The notes under the pieces: generated by a model
Databases searched by the model: none
Told to the model about the DNA's origin: nothing
What the model saw: the letters and a program-made list of their open reading frames with translations, nothing else
DNA from: Cristatella mucedo
Taxonomy: Eukaryota; Bryozoa; Phylactolaemata; Cristatellidae
Assembly: GCA_009760855.2 (NCBI GenBank)
Contig: WPIO01000004.1
Coordinates: 4,257,501-4,267,500, forward strand
Direction: 5' to 3'
DNA: 10,000 nucleotides
Shown: piece after piece, positions 1-7,615 of the stretch
How the letters are laid out: each line of letters begins with the position of its first letter
Numbering within the stretch: position 1 is the first letter of the stretch
Translations under genes and position numbers: made by a program

Positions 1-393
1 CTGCGCTGCGGCGCTCCGCGGCGGCGCTGCCGCAGAAAACGGGCGGCCGCCGTGCAGAGAATCGAGGCGGCGGCGCTGGCTCCTTCGCTCGATCGCGCTC
101 CGCATCTCGGAACGAATCCGCATCTCGGAGCGCCAGCTGGCGGCTTTGGCCGATGCGGCCTGGCGCACTGGGCGAAAAGCGGGCGGCTCTCGGGCCTCGC
201 GACAGCAGCTCACCAGGTGTGTGCCGACGCCTGCCGCCGCGCGGCGACTCTCGCGGCAGATTTCGAGAGCCGCCGCCTCAGGCGCCGCTGCCGAGTCCGA
301 GGAGCCGCAAGCCGCCGCCGCAGCCGTCCATGCGCTCTGCCGCAGCCGGCGCGAGCGGCTGCGGCGGTGGCGGGCTTCGCTCTGCACGCTTAC
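1..393 (-). other. GC-rich intron following the GPCR exon
   Basis: This stretch starts with the GTAAGC donor and continues to the window edge with no receptor-like coding on the minus strand. Reading through the donor gives a Pro/Gly/Ala-rich stretch ending in a stop, unlike an extracellular loop 2, which supports splicing at 393. It is very rich in GC and CpG, which opens accidental frames on both strands. It contains an 18-bp tandem duplication, listed separately. Confidence 0.5.
99..134. repeat. 18-bp tandem duplication
   Basis: Two adjacent 18-bp units both begin TCCGCATCTCGGA (99-111 and 117-129) and diverge in their last few bases. It lies in the presumed intron of the GPCR gene. It is probably replication slippage; no function is visible. 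Confidence 0.7.
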
Positions 394-561
394 CGAGCAG
401 CGGCACGGCCGTGACGATGGCGCACGTCCAGATGGCGAGCAGGGTGAGCGCGCTCTTGGCGCGAAGTGCAGTGCGGCCGTGAAAGGCGTCCCTCACCACG
501 CCGATGAACCGATCGGCGGCGAGCGAGCACATGGTGAGCACGCTGGCGACGAGCGACGCGA
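394..561 (-). CDS. Internal exon of a rhodopsin-like (class A) G protein-coupled receptor, TM3 to TM4
   Basis: Read on the minus strand, this 168-nt exon gives 55 whole codons covering the cytoplasmic half of TM3, intracellular loop 2 and TM4. TM3 reads SVLTMCSLAADRF, so the conserved Arg3.50 sits in a DRF motif instead of DRY. A basic loop 2 follows (RDAFHGRTALRAK), then TM4 with the conserved Trp (LAIWTCAIV) and the Pro near its end (AVPLLG). A pyrimidine-rich acceptor (TTTGTTTCTATTTGCAG) precedes 561 and a consensus donor (GTAAGC) begins at 393; both introns would be phase 1. An alternative acceptor (CTCTCTACAG) would start the exon at 586 in the same frame. The TM3 pattern resembles neuropeptide/amine receptors of the NPY, orexin and CCK type; the subfamily and ligand are unresolved. 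Such receptors act in the plasma membrane and signal through G proteins. No TM1-TM2 exon is recognisable upstream on this strand within the window. Confidence 0.78.
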
Positions 562-636
562 CTGCAAATAGAAACAAAGCGTGCAGCTGTAGAGAGAGCG
601 CTTCCTGTGCCCCGAGTGCGGCTGAGCGAGAGACTC

Positions 637-723
637 TCTCTCCCCCCTCTCCTCTCCCTCTCCCCCTCACTCTGTCCATTCTCTCTCAATAGATTTCTAT
701 CTTTCGATCTCTCTATCTCTATA

Positions 724-763
<40 letters not shown>
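637..763. repeat. Imperfect CT microsatellite running into (TA)n
   Basis: An interrupted pyrimidine tract of CT/CCT units (637-735) passes into about 13 uninterrupted TA units (737-763). It sits upstream of the GPCR exon on that gene's strand, so it is probably in the preceding intron. Confidence 0.9.
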
Positions 764-767
<4 letters not shown>

Positions 768-1007
768 AGCATATATATTAAAATATTAGAATAAATTATG
801 GCACCTTAGCCGGCGGAGCCCTGCCCTGCCGGGGCCGGAGGGGGGGAGGTTACTCGCGACTCCCGGTTCAGGAACAGGCGGGCGGCGCCCGAGACGCACA
901 GCCGCCGCAATGCCGTCCATTCTGCTCGTGCCGAGGTCTGCTAGGCAGGCTTCATTATCTGGCTACCAGCTACCCAGGGTCTCGACCACGAAGGGCCTCA
1001 CCACTGC
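764..1007. other. Unassigned spacer between microsatellites
   Basis: This is GC-rich sequence with a G-run at 839-848. No protein motif, tRNA or mobile element is recognisable. The reading frames that cross it continue into the flanking microsatellite and are not credible. Confidence 0.4.
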
Positions 1008-1011
1008 CGTG

Positions 1012-1859
<848 letters not shown>

Positions 1860-1914
1860 GAGTACGACGTATGAGTATGGCGTATGACTGAGTATGACGT
1901 ATGAGTACGACGAC
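1860..1914. repeat. 13-bp short tandem repeat, four units
   Basis: Units of the form GAGTAYGRCGTAT start at 1860, 1873, 1890 and 1903, with a four-base GACT insert between the second and third and a diverged end to the last. It stands alone between unassigned sequences. Confidence 0.8.
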
Positions 1915-2272
1915 GGGCGACGAGCTACCTTTCGGAGCTCGTAGCCTGTCGGCAGCGGCATAATAAATCGGCGCGCCTGGTAGAGGCTAGCCCGAGTGAG
2001 CGCGCTTTTTGCCCGCTTCCATTGCAGCGTACGTTGGCTACGGACGCGCTATTCGCAAAACGTGCAGCGAGTGCTCTCTTGTCGAGAGGTTCGATCTCGT
2101 CTGCACTCCTGCATAGAAGCCGCTGAGTCACGGCGGTCGGTTAGAGAGGCCAACAGGATGAGTTGTCAGCGGGGGTGGGGTAGGTAGGTGAGCCGAGGGG
2201 AGGGGCAAGTGCTGGCGTCGGTGCCGCGCGACAGCGCACGCACGCACGATGTGCTGCTGCCTTGCACGGAGC
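1915..2272. other. Unassigned sequence upstream of LINE copy 1
   Basis: I see no recognisable gene or repeat. A GAGGTTCGATCTC string near 2087 recalls a tRNA B box, but it has no matching A box or arms around it. Confidence 0.35.
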
Positions 2273-2316
2273 ACGACAACTACTCTACTTTCTTACGCAA
2301 CGACAACTACTCTACT
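2273..2316 (+). repeat. 17-bp direct repeat at the 5' end of LINE copy 1
   Basis: ACGACAACTACTCTACT occurs at 2273-2289 and again, identically, at 2300-2316, an offset of 27 bases. The second occurrence is inside sequence shared with LINE copy 2; the first lies just before shared sequence starts. It may be a duplication made when this truncated copy inserted, for example by template jumping, or later slippage. Confidence 0.75.
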
Positions 2317-2566
2317 ACTGCAGACTATGGCTCATCCTTTTCAGCGGTTCTGAGCTGCTACTTCCATGCTACTCACTACCTCAACTGCCCTGCTGACTCT
2401 GCTGTGCTTCCCACTTTCTCTTTGTTGCGTGAGACAAAGTCCGCTGGCTACCGAATGCGTACCGAAAGCCGCTTAGGCTGTCAGTGCGCTATACAAAGCT
2501 CTCCTGCGTAACACCCACGTGGTCTTTATGACTTTGTAGAGTTACAGACGGAGATACATTACATTA
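2290..2566 (+). mobile_element. CR1/L2-type LINE, copy 1: 5'-truncated 3' end
   Basis: This segment matches the minus-strand copy at 3269-3546 over its whole length, by eye at roughly nine bases in ten. It holds the last codons of the LINE ORF2 (FLRNDNYSTTADYG) and the 3' untranslated region, ending in GGAGATACATTACATT. The ORF2 stop seen in copy 2 (CACTAG) is CACTAC here, so the frame runs on through former 3' UTR. CR1 and L2 elements typically insert as short 3' fragments because reverse transcription starts at the 3' end and stops early; the shape here fits. The copy carries no enzyme domain and is inert. Confidence 0.88.
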
Positions 2567-2679
2567 CGACGCTCCCCGCCCCGCCGTCAGTGCATCCAGT
2601 TGCAGGCTGCGACCGTTAACCGATGCTTTGAACAGCGCCATCGCCTCCGCGCCACCGAGAGCTCGTGGCCCCGAGGGCA

Positions 2680-2681
<2 letters not shown>

Positions 2682-2765
<84 letters not shown>
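2682..2765. repeat. (GA)n microsatellite, about 42 units
   Basis: This is an uninterrupted AG/GA run. It lies between the two inverted LINE copies. The Arg-Glu and Leu-Ser frames that cross it are artefacts. Confidence 0.97.
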
Positions 2766-2766
<1 letters not shown>

Positions 2767-2767
<1 letters not shown>

Positions 2768-3259
2768 GCTCTTGGAGTGTGGCTCGCGAACGCGAGGTCT
2801 GAGAGCGGATCGGTGAGCGTGTCTCCTCGCAAGGCTGCCTCGCCGGACTCGCACCGCCGTCGCTGCGCTAAGCTTGACGTGCAAATAAGCGCGGCTCATT
2901 TTCATTGGCGGAGAAATCAATTACCGTTGGGGTCGTTCGAAATTCGACGCGCCTCGTCGAGTATTACATCGGGCTAATGTAACCGCGCCGCAGTCGTGCG
3001 AGCCAGTGCCGTCCGAGCGCTCTCCCGTTCGACCGGCCGACGTCAAAGCTCAGCCAGGCAGCCACCCTCGATCTTGAGATCGACCGTGCTGCTGTCCTCG
3101 CATCGCGCCTCCCGTCCATCTTACCGTACTCGCCGTTCCACTCGATTTTAGTCTCCACGACACCGAGCGGACGCTGAAGAGAGCGCAGCGATCGCGCACC
3201 GCACCGACGCGTGCATGCCAAGCAGACGCTAGTGCTCAATCACGAGTTCGCGGCCGGTT
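2767..3259. other. Unassigned sequence between inverted LINE copies
   Basis: I see no protein motif or RNA gene in this stretch. A small 7-bp stem with a two-base loop (TCGATCT/AGATCGA) lies near 3069-3084. The 91-codon minus-strand frame at 2964-3239 has no recognisable domain. Confidence 0.4.
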
Positions 3260-3454
3260 ATCTGCGAATGTAATGTATCTCCGCCTGTAACTCCACGAAG
3301 CCATAAAGACTATGTGGGTGTTACGCAGGAGAATATTTTGTATAGCGAACTCACAGCCTTAGCGGCTTTCTGTACGCATTCGGTAGCCAACAGATTTCAT
3401 CTCACGCAACAAAGAGAAAGTGGGAAGCATAGCAGAGTCAGCAGAGCAGTTGAG

Positions 3455-4800
3455 CTAGTGAGTAGCGTGGAAGTAGCAGCTCAGGACCGCTGAAAAGGAT
3501 GAGCCATAGTCGGCAGTAGGGGAGTAGTTGTCGTTGCGTAAGAATTGGCGCAGCGAGTTCCACAGTCTAGGACCTGCAGAGCTAAGGCTTCTGTCGCCAA
3601 CGGTCTTTAAGCGGAGGAATGGAACAGCTAATCTATTGTCCACACAGGACCTGAGGGCACGAACAGGCTGAAACTGATGCAGCAGTTCAGCTAGGTACGA
3701 AGGAGCCAAGCCGTGGCGGGCCTTGTGGGTCAGCGTAAGAACTTTGCTCTGTATCCTTTGCTCAACCGACAACCATCCTAGCTCTTTCAGCAAAGGAGAT
3801 ACGTGCTCAAACCGCTGGGACTTGAAGACCAGCCTTGCAGCCATTTTCATAGTCCGCTGTAGTGGCATAATAGCTTTCTTTGGCAGCCCAGCCAAAAGGG
3901 AATTGCAATAATCAAGCTGAGACAAAACTAAAGAGCTAGTTAAATTTTTTACAAGCCAATGTGGGAGACAGCTCCTAATCTTGGATAGGGATCGGATGTG
4001 ATGGCTAGCTGTAGAGGCAGTCTTCTGAATGAAGCTTTAGAAATTGAGGCAGCTGTCGAACACGACAACTAAATTTCGCGCACGTGATGAAGGTCGCACA
4101 ATAGCTTCACCTATTAGAAGAGCAAAGCTCCAAAGCAAAGAGCCAAGCAAAGCAAAGCCTTTTAATCCAGCCACACACTTAGGTTGTCCTATGAGCAGCA
4201 GTTCGGTTTTGTCATCATTTAATTTCAGGAAGTTTTCCGACATCCAGGATCGAATATCAGCAAGGCAAGCATTCAGTTTCTCAGTTGCTGCAGCAGATTC
4301 CGACGGTTTGAATGACAAATACAACTGAGTATCGTCAGCATAGAAGTGATATCCTATTTCATGTGCCTTAATCAATTAATTAATCACTTAATTAATCACT
4401 TTTCCCAGAGGTTGTGTATAAATGGAGAACAGCAAGGGACCGAGTACAGACCCTTGAGGGACTCCACAGGTGACCCTTCTCGTGTGGGGGAAATAAACCC
4501 CACACGACACGGATTGAACACGAGCAGACAAGTACGATTTAAACCAGGCCATTGCCTCATCTGCCAGACCGATCGTTGTCTCAATCGTTCAAATAGAACA
4601 TCGCGATCAATGGTGTCGAAGGCAGCTGACAGATCTAGCAGAGCTAGGGAAGTGACATTCCCGTCGTCGTTGCCACGTAGAATATGTCATTGCTTACACG
4701 GAGGAGAGCAGTTTCAGTGGAGTGCTGCTTCTTGAACCCTATCTGAAATGTTTCTGACATTTCATTCTTTTAAATATGTTCAACCAGCTGCTTAGCAACA
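3455..4800 (-). pseudogene. Decayed LINE ORF2 (reverse transcriptase and C-terminal region)
   Basis: The reverse transcriptase that would copy LINE RNA into DNA at the insertion site is readable but broken. In order: a fingers motif (GFKKQHSTETALL, near 4700-4740), motif A with its Asp (LLDLSAAFDTID, near 4605-4645), motif B (GVPQGSVLGPLL, 4436-4471), the catalytic YADD box (4331-4342), and a thumb-side LNDDKTELLLIG. Then comes the CR1/L2 C-terminal region with LSQLDYCNSLLAGLP and GPRLWNSL. Damage: an in-frame TAA near 4770, a frameshift near 4680, another near 4570, two TAA codons at 4388-4390 and 4376-4378 created by a 12-bp repeat, and a TAA at 4037-4039. Between 4375 and 3455 the frame is otherwise continuous. 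It cannot make an active protein. Confidence 0.88.
4367..4399. repeat. 12-bp tandem expansion inside the LINE reverse transcriptase
   Basis: On the minus strand GTGATTAATTAA occurs twice in a row, followed by a partial TTGATTAA. It lies between motif B and the YADD box, where related elements have a short loop (PLGKVIKAHEIG by comparison with the flanking codons). Two units keep the frame but add a TAA stop each. It arose after or during insertion by slippage in AT-rich sequence. Confidence 0.8.
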
Positions 4801-4809
4801 ATCTGCGAA

Positions 4810-5192
4810 GCCACCGACGACGGCGTAAGGAGTTCGCGAAGCCACACCGACGAACCGGGGCGACTCACGCGAGTCGTCGCAGTTCGTCGGTCAATAGCAG
4901 CTCGCATTCTCCGAATCCGCATTCAGCCGGCTCGGTAAAAGAGCCGGCGAGCAGCAGAGGAGACGAGCACCACGATGCAGAAGAGGAGACGAGCACGTGA
5001 CGAGCCAAGCACGTGACGAGCCAAGCACGTGACGAGCCGAGCACAGCGAGAGAAGCACGGCGAGATGAGACTCGCACCATGACTTAATGAAAACGGATGA
5101 ACGCGTTTGGGTCCAAGCGTGAACGCACGGCGTACAGGGCGTCGCCGCATACGGTGTGCCGTGTCTAAATTGCAATGCGTTGACAGTGCTTT

Positions 5193-5196
<4 letters not shown>
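4810..5196. other. Unassigned sequence with a small E-box tandem repeat
   Basis: GC-rich sequence full of CGA, GAG and AGC triplets. Apart from the 16-bp repeat at 4993-5040, I recognise no gene or element. Frames of 70-130 codons on both strands have no domain and some run into the GA microsatellite. Confidence 0.4.
4993..5040. repeat. 16-bp tandem repeat carrying CACGTG, three units
   Basis: GCACGTGACGAGCCAA is repeated at 4993, 5009 and 5025, identical except that the last unit ends in GA. Each unit holds a CACGTG palindrome, the core E-box bound by bHLH-type factors such as Myc/Max or USF. Related but looser GAGACGAGCAC strings precede it from 4960. Binding is possible but not shown by sequence alone. 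Confidence 0.85.

Positions 5197-5261
<65 letters not shown>
5197..5261. repeat. (GA)n microsatellite
   Basis: About 32 uninterrupted AG units, followed by a T-run (5264-5271) and a short AGAGAG remnant. Confidence 0.97.
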
Positions 5262-5262
<1 letters not shown>

Positions 5263-5330
5263 GTTTTTTTTAGAGAGACGTACGTTGCCACGCTGTAATT
5301 GCCAATTTCCACAATATTCTTACTATTCTG

Positions 5331-5333
<3 letters not shown>

Positions 5334-5368
<35 letters not shown>
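5334..5368. repeat. (TA)n microsatellite
   Basis: About 17 uninterrupted TA units in AT-rich surroundings. Confidence 0.95.
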
Positions 5369-5370
<2 letters not shown>

Positions 5371-5636
5371 TAACTATACATTTTGTTAAGTTTTAGTAGG
5401 TGTGCTATCGGTCGCAAATATTAGAAGGCCGTACAGACAACACGGCTGCTTATTGCAAATCTTTGGAAGCCACATAAGAGCTAGCGGCCACGCTGCCGCG
5501 GTGAATCTCAAAGTTCCTGAACGGGCTCGCTGTTCTCCGGAGACTTCTGCTTGTCTGCAGTTGCTCCTGCGAGCAGACGCAAGCTCGGGCTACTGCAGAC
5601 CCTACCAGCACCCCCGAGACCACGAGTGGGCGCAAT
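5369..5636. other. Unassigned sequence
   Basis: No recognisable element. Frames on both strands reach about 100-140 codons but show no conserved motif, signal peptide or membrane segment. Confidence 0.35.
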
Positions 5637-5716
5637 CCAATTGGCGAATGGCCAGGGCCATTACTTTGCTGCTGCCGATCGAATCCTATTGGCTGCAGAA
5701 TTCCTCTAATAAATAA
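5637..5716 (+). promoter_or_regulatory. Possible promoter-like cluster (CCAAT, inverted CCAAT, AT box)
   Basis: CCAATTGG, a CCAAT box on both strands, lies at 5637-5644. An inverted CCAAT (ATTGGCT) is at 5688-5694. A TATA-like AATAAATAA is at 5708-5716, followed by GC-rich sequence. The order would suit a plus-strand start near 5740. No clear coding sequence follows, and such strings arise by chance, so this is weak. Confidence 0.18.
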
Positions 5717-5851
5717 GCAATGCACAGTAGCTGAGCGCGGTCGGGCGCCCTCACCGAGGGGCTGAGAGGAGGAGGATCGAGGTACCTCACTCGCAGATGC
5801 CGAGTGCTCCCAAAATGCCTTCGCCAGGTCGCAACCAAGCGAGAACTGCGA

Positions 5852-5889
5852 ATCGTCCAGTGGAATTCGCATCGTCCAGTGGAGTTCGC
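5852..5889. repeat. 19-bp tandem duplication
   Basis: Two adjacent 19-bp units begin ATCGTCCAGTGGA and differ at one base (GGAATTCGC against GGAGTTCGC). The near-identity suggests a recent slippage event. Confidence 0.85.
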
Positions 5890-5969
5890 CGCGAGAATAA
5901 TTCCCGCCTGCTCAGTCGCTGGTTAGACGTCGCGCCTTCGAAAGGGCGACGGCGCAGACGGGCGGCTGC

Positions 5970-6015
5970 GCACCTCGGCGGCCGCCGAGCGCCTCGGCGG
6001 TGGCCGCCGAGGTGC
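5970..6015. repeat. Nested GC-rich inverted repeat (cruciform-capable)
   Basis: Two perfect 14-bp arms (GCACCTCGGCGGCC at 5970-5983 and its complement at 6002-6015) enclose an 18-base centre that holds a second stem, GCCGAG-CGC-CTCGGC (5984-5998). The left part also forms a 16-bp self-complementary palindrome (5974-5989). GGCGG at 5961-5965 could pair with CCGCC at 6017-6021 after a small internal loop. No U-run follows and no gene is assigned nearby. Confidence 0.85.
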
Positions 6016-6201
6016 TCCGCCATCGCCCCATTCCGCTTCTCCAAGCTCCGCTCCTCGTCACTACCGTCACGTACAGGTTTACTCTGGCGTCGTTGCGGTA
6101 GCAAGCCAAGCGTTAGAATTGTCAGAATTAGACTAAGGATCGCTCGCAGAATTTACTTACTTCCCAGCTGCATTCCAATATTTAGCTACCCGGCTTCCGT
6201 G

Positions 6202-6392
6202 AATAAATAAAATAAATAAATCCTAGCTGCTTAAACAGCCTCTTTTTGTATAGCGACAGAAGAGCCTTTATGGCTATCGCGCCGCTTGCAGTGGCGATAA
6301 AGGATCGCCCACCACAGGAATCGAACCCACGACCTCGGGACCGAGGTCATGAAAGCAACCGCCTTACCCAGTGTGCCATCACGGCTCACCCG
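6202..6392 (-). mobile_element. tRNA-derived SINE (SINE-A)
   Basis: On the minus strand the head has a good RNA polymerase III A box (TGGCACACTGGG, 6367-6378) and a perfect B box (GGTTCGATTCC, 6318-6328) at tRNA-like spacing. The acceptor arms do not pair, so this is not a working tRNA gene. A non-tRNA body of about 100 bases follows, with a CGCTATACAAAA string like that in the LINE 3' UTR. It ends in an ATTT-type tail (6202-6221). A possible duplication of TAGCTWCCCGG flanks it (6183-6193 and 6393-6403, one mismatch), though eight bases separate it from the tail. SINEs like this depend on LINE enzymes to move. Confidence 0.8.
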
Positions 6393-6471
6393 TAGCTTCC
6401 CGGAAGCCTCTCAGGCAGGCCAGTGTAATGCAAGGCGACCTCAGGACGCGCCTGCAAATCGCCTCTGTCGT

Positions 6472-6472
<1 letters not shown>

Positions 6473-6532
<60 letters not shown>
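6473..6532. repeat. (TC)n(AC)n compound microsatellite
   Basis: About 21 TC units (6473-6516) change directly to about 9 AC units. It lies between the two SINEs. Confidence 0.97.
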
Positions 6533-6533
6533 G

Positions 6534-6770
6534 CCAGCACGCTCGACGGCAGAGCGACCGCTCCGAGCTGCTCCCGATTGCCGCTCCTTCCGCATCGAGG
6601 AGGAAGGTGACTCGGCGCGACCCGGCACTCAGAACCGCGCATCTGAACGCGCGCCAAATGACCGCGCCGACAGAAGCGTCTCGTCATGCCGAAACCGCAG
6701 ACAGACCAGCGATCGGGAGCTGCTTGCGAGTTCTCCACAGCAGAGGGCCTGTAGGCGTTGTCTTCTCGCC
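6534..6770. other. Unassigned sequence between SINEs
   Basis: No gene or element is recognisable. Frames entering from the microsatellite are artefacts. Confidence 0.35.
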
Positions 6771-6925
6771 GAGCTGGTTTGGCCCAGCGGCTAAGGTGCT
6801 CGCCCCGATCGAGGTGTGACCGAGGTCGTGGGCTCGAGCCCTGTGTGGAGGCATATGCGAAGCACCCGAATAGAGCTCGAGTTCTCTTGGGGCGCCATAC
6901 GAATGAATTATATTTATTTCTCCAG
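6771..6925 (+). mobile_element. tRNA-derived SINE (SINE-B)
   Basis: A near-consensus A box (TGGCCCAGCGG, 6780-6790) is followed about 40 bases later by a B box in the form GGGCTCGAGCCC (6830-6841), where the usual GGTTCGA has become GGCTCGA. The stretch CCGAGGTCGTGGG before the B box is shared with SINE-A. A short body and an AT-rich tail (AATTATATTTATTT, near 6906-6919) follow. The boundaries are approximate. No clear target duplication is visible. Confidence 0.7.
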
Positions 6926-7610
6926 CAACAACCCGACGTCCGCTGACTGCGAGCGGCCACCCGCTAACCAGTAGCCGCCGCCAGCAAACGACGAGCGCCC
7001 GCCCGCCAGCTAACGACGGGCGGTAACCCGCGAGAGACGGCAGATGCGAGCATCCTTCGCGACGGCGTCGTATTGAGACGCGGACGCGAGCGGAAATTGG
7101 TAGGCGAACGCGCACTCCTTAAGCAGCCGATAGATCCTACTGGCGGTTCGCGTCGAGTCGGATCCACGAACGTAGGCCGGGCGCACTGCCAATGCGCGTG
7201 CGGCTTAAGAAAACAAATCGCGTCGCTGCAGCCGTCGCGTCGAAGGAAACTCCCGTCGCTCCTCGCGCGTCGCCGAGACGCTCTCGCCCCGCCCGACGCT
7301 GACCGTCCGAGCGCGCCGCCGCGCGCTCTCGGGTCGCTCGAGCGCGCGCGGCGGCGGCGCGCCCGCCCGCCTTGGTCGCGGTATCGAGCGCGGCGGAGGC
7401 GCCTTCGCGAGCAGCGAGCGGCTTTATCGGCGGAGTGGCACTCTGCGCAATTGCGCAGACGCTTCGCAACGGCGAGGATTATGGGACGAGTGCGATTGAA
7501 AATCGAATCCGAATGGAAGCGAGAGCGAGAGCTCTCTCCGACGGCGGGCCCGCCACCCGCTACATTGGCGACATGCAAGCTGGGGACGGCGCGAGCGCGG
7601 GACGCAGAGG
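6926..7610. other. CpG-rich region, no gene recognised
   Basis: From about 7020 to 7600 the sequence is very rich in CG dinucleotides. Long frames exist on both strands (up to about 300 codons on plus, about 217 on minus), but they are arginine- and alanine-rich and have no domain, as GC-rich DNA gives by chance; the plus one also runs into a LINE remnant. A CpG island at the start of a gene is possible. It contains the perfect 16-bp palindrome CTGCGCAATTGCGCAG (7443-7458). Confidence 0.4.
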
Positions 7611-7615
7611 CTCCC

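Larger units (their letters stand above)
3269..4800 (-). mobile_element. CR1/L2-type non-LTR retrotransposon (LINE), copy 2, 5'-truncated
   Basis: About 1.5 kb on the minus strand. From 4800 downward it runs through most of the reverse transcriptase and the C-terminal part of ORF2 to the stop at 3455-3457, then about 190 bases of 3' UTR ending in the GGAGATACATTACATT tail shared with copies 1 and 3. The apurinic endonuclease domain and ORF1 are missing, as expected for incomplete target-primed reverse transcription. The 3' UTR includes a CGCTATACAAAA string that resembles the GCGCTATATAAA element often seen in L2/CR1 tails. A 9-bp direct repeat flanks the copy. The clade call rests on motif style (HFYADDTQLYLSF, SQLDYCNSLLAGLP, GPRLWNSL), which is typical of the L2/CR1 group. 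Confidence 0.9.
3260..4809. repeat. Candidate 9-bp target-site duplication around LINE copy 2
   Basis: ATCTGCGAA is found at 3260-3268 and again at 4801-4809. The two copies sit exactly at the ends of the sequence that aligns to the LINE: after its ACATTACA tail on one side and just before its first reverse-transcriptase codons on the other. The match at the tail side could be partly microhomology, since TT is shared with the tail. A target-site duplication is the simplest explanation. Confidence 0.7.

Noticed and set aside
2188-2511. 107-codon plus-strand gene
   Set aside because: Its second half is LINE copy 1 3' end, including 3' UTR that became open through loss of the stop codon.
2964-3239. 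91-codon minus-strand gene
   Set aside because: Ser/Arg-rich, no motif, no start or splice context that would support it.
4993-5040. CRISPR-like array
   Set aside because: Units are contiguous 16-mers with no spacers, and the genome is clearly animal.
6310-6392. Intact tRNA gene on the minus strand
   Set aside because: A and B boxes are good, but the acceptor arms do not pair, the T stem is weak, and a non-tRNA body with an ATTT tail follows; a SINE explains it better.
7443-7458. NRF-1 binding site
   Set aside because: The palindrome has AATT in the centre, whereas the NRF-1 core is GCGCATGCGC; similarity is only partial.
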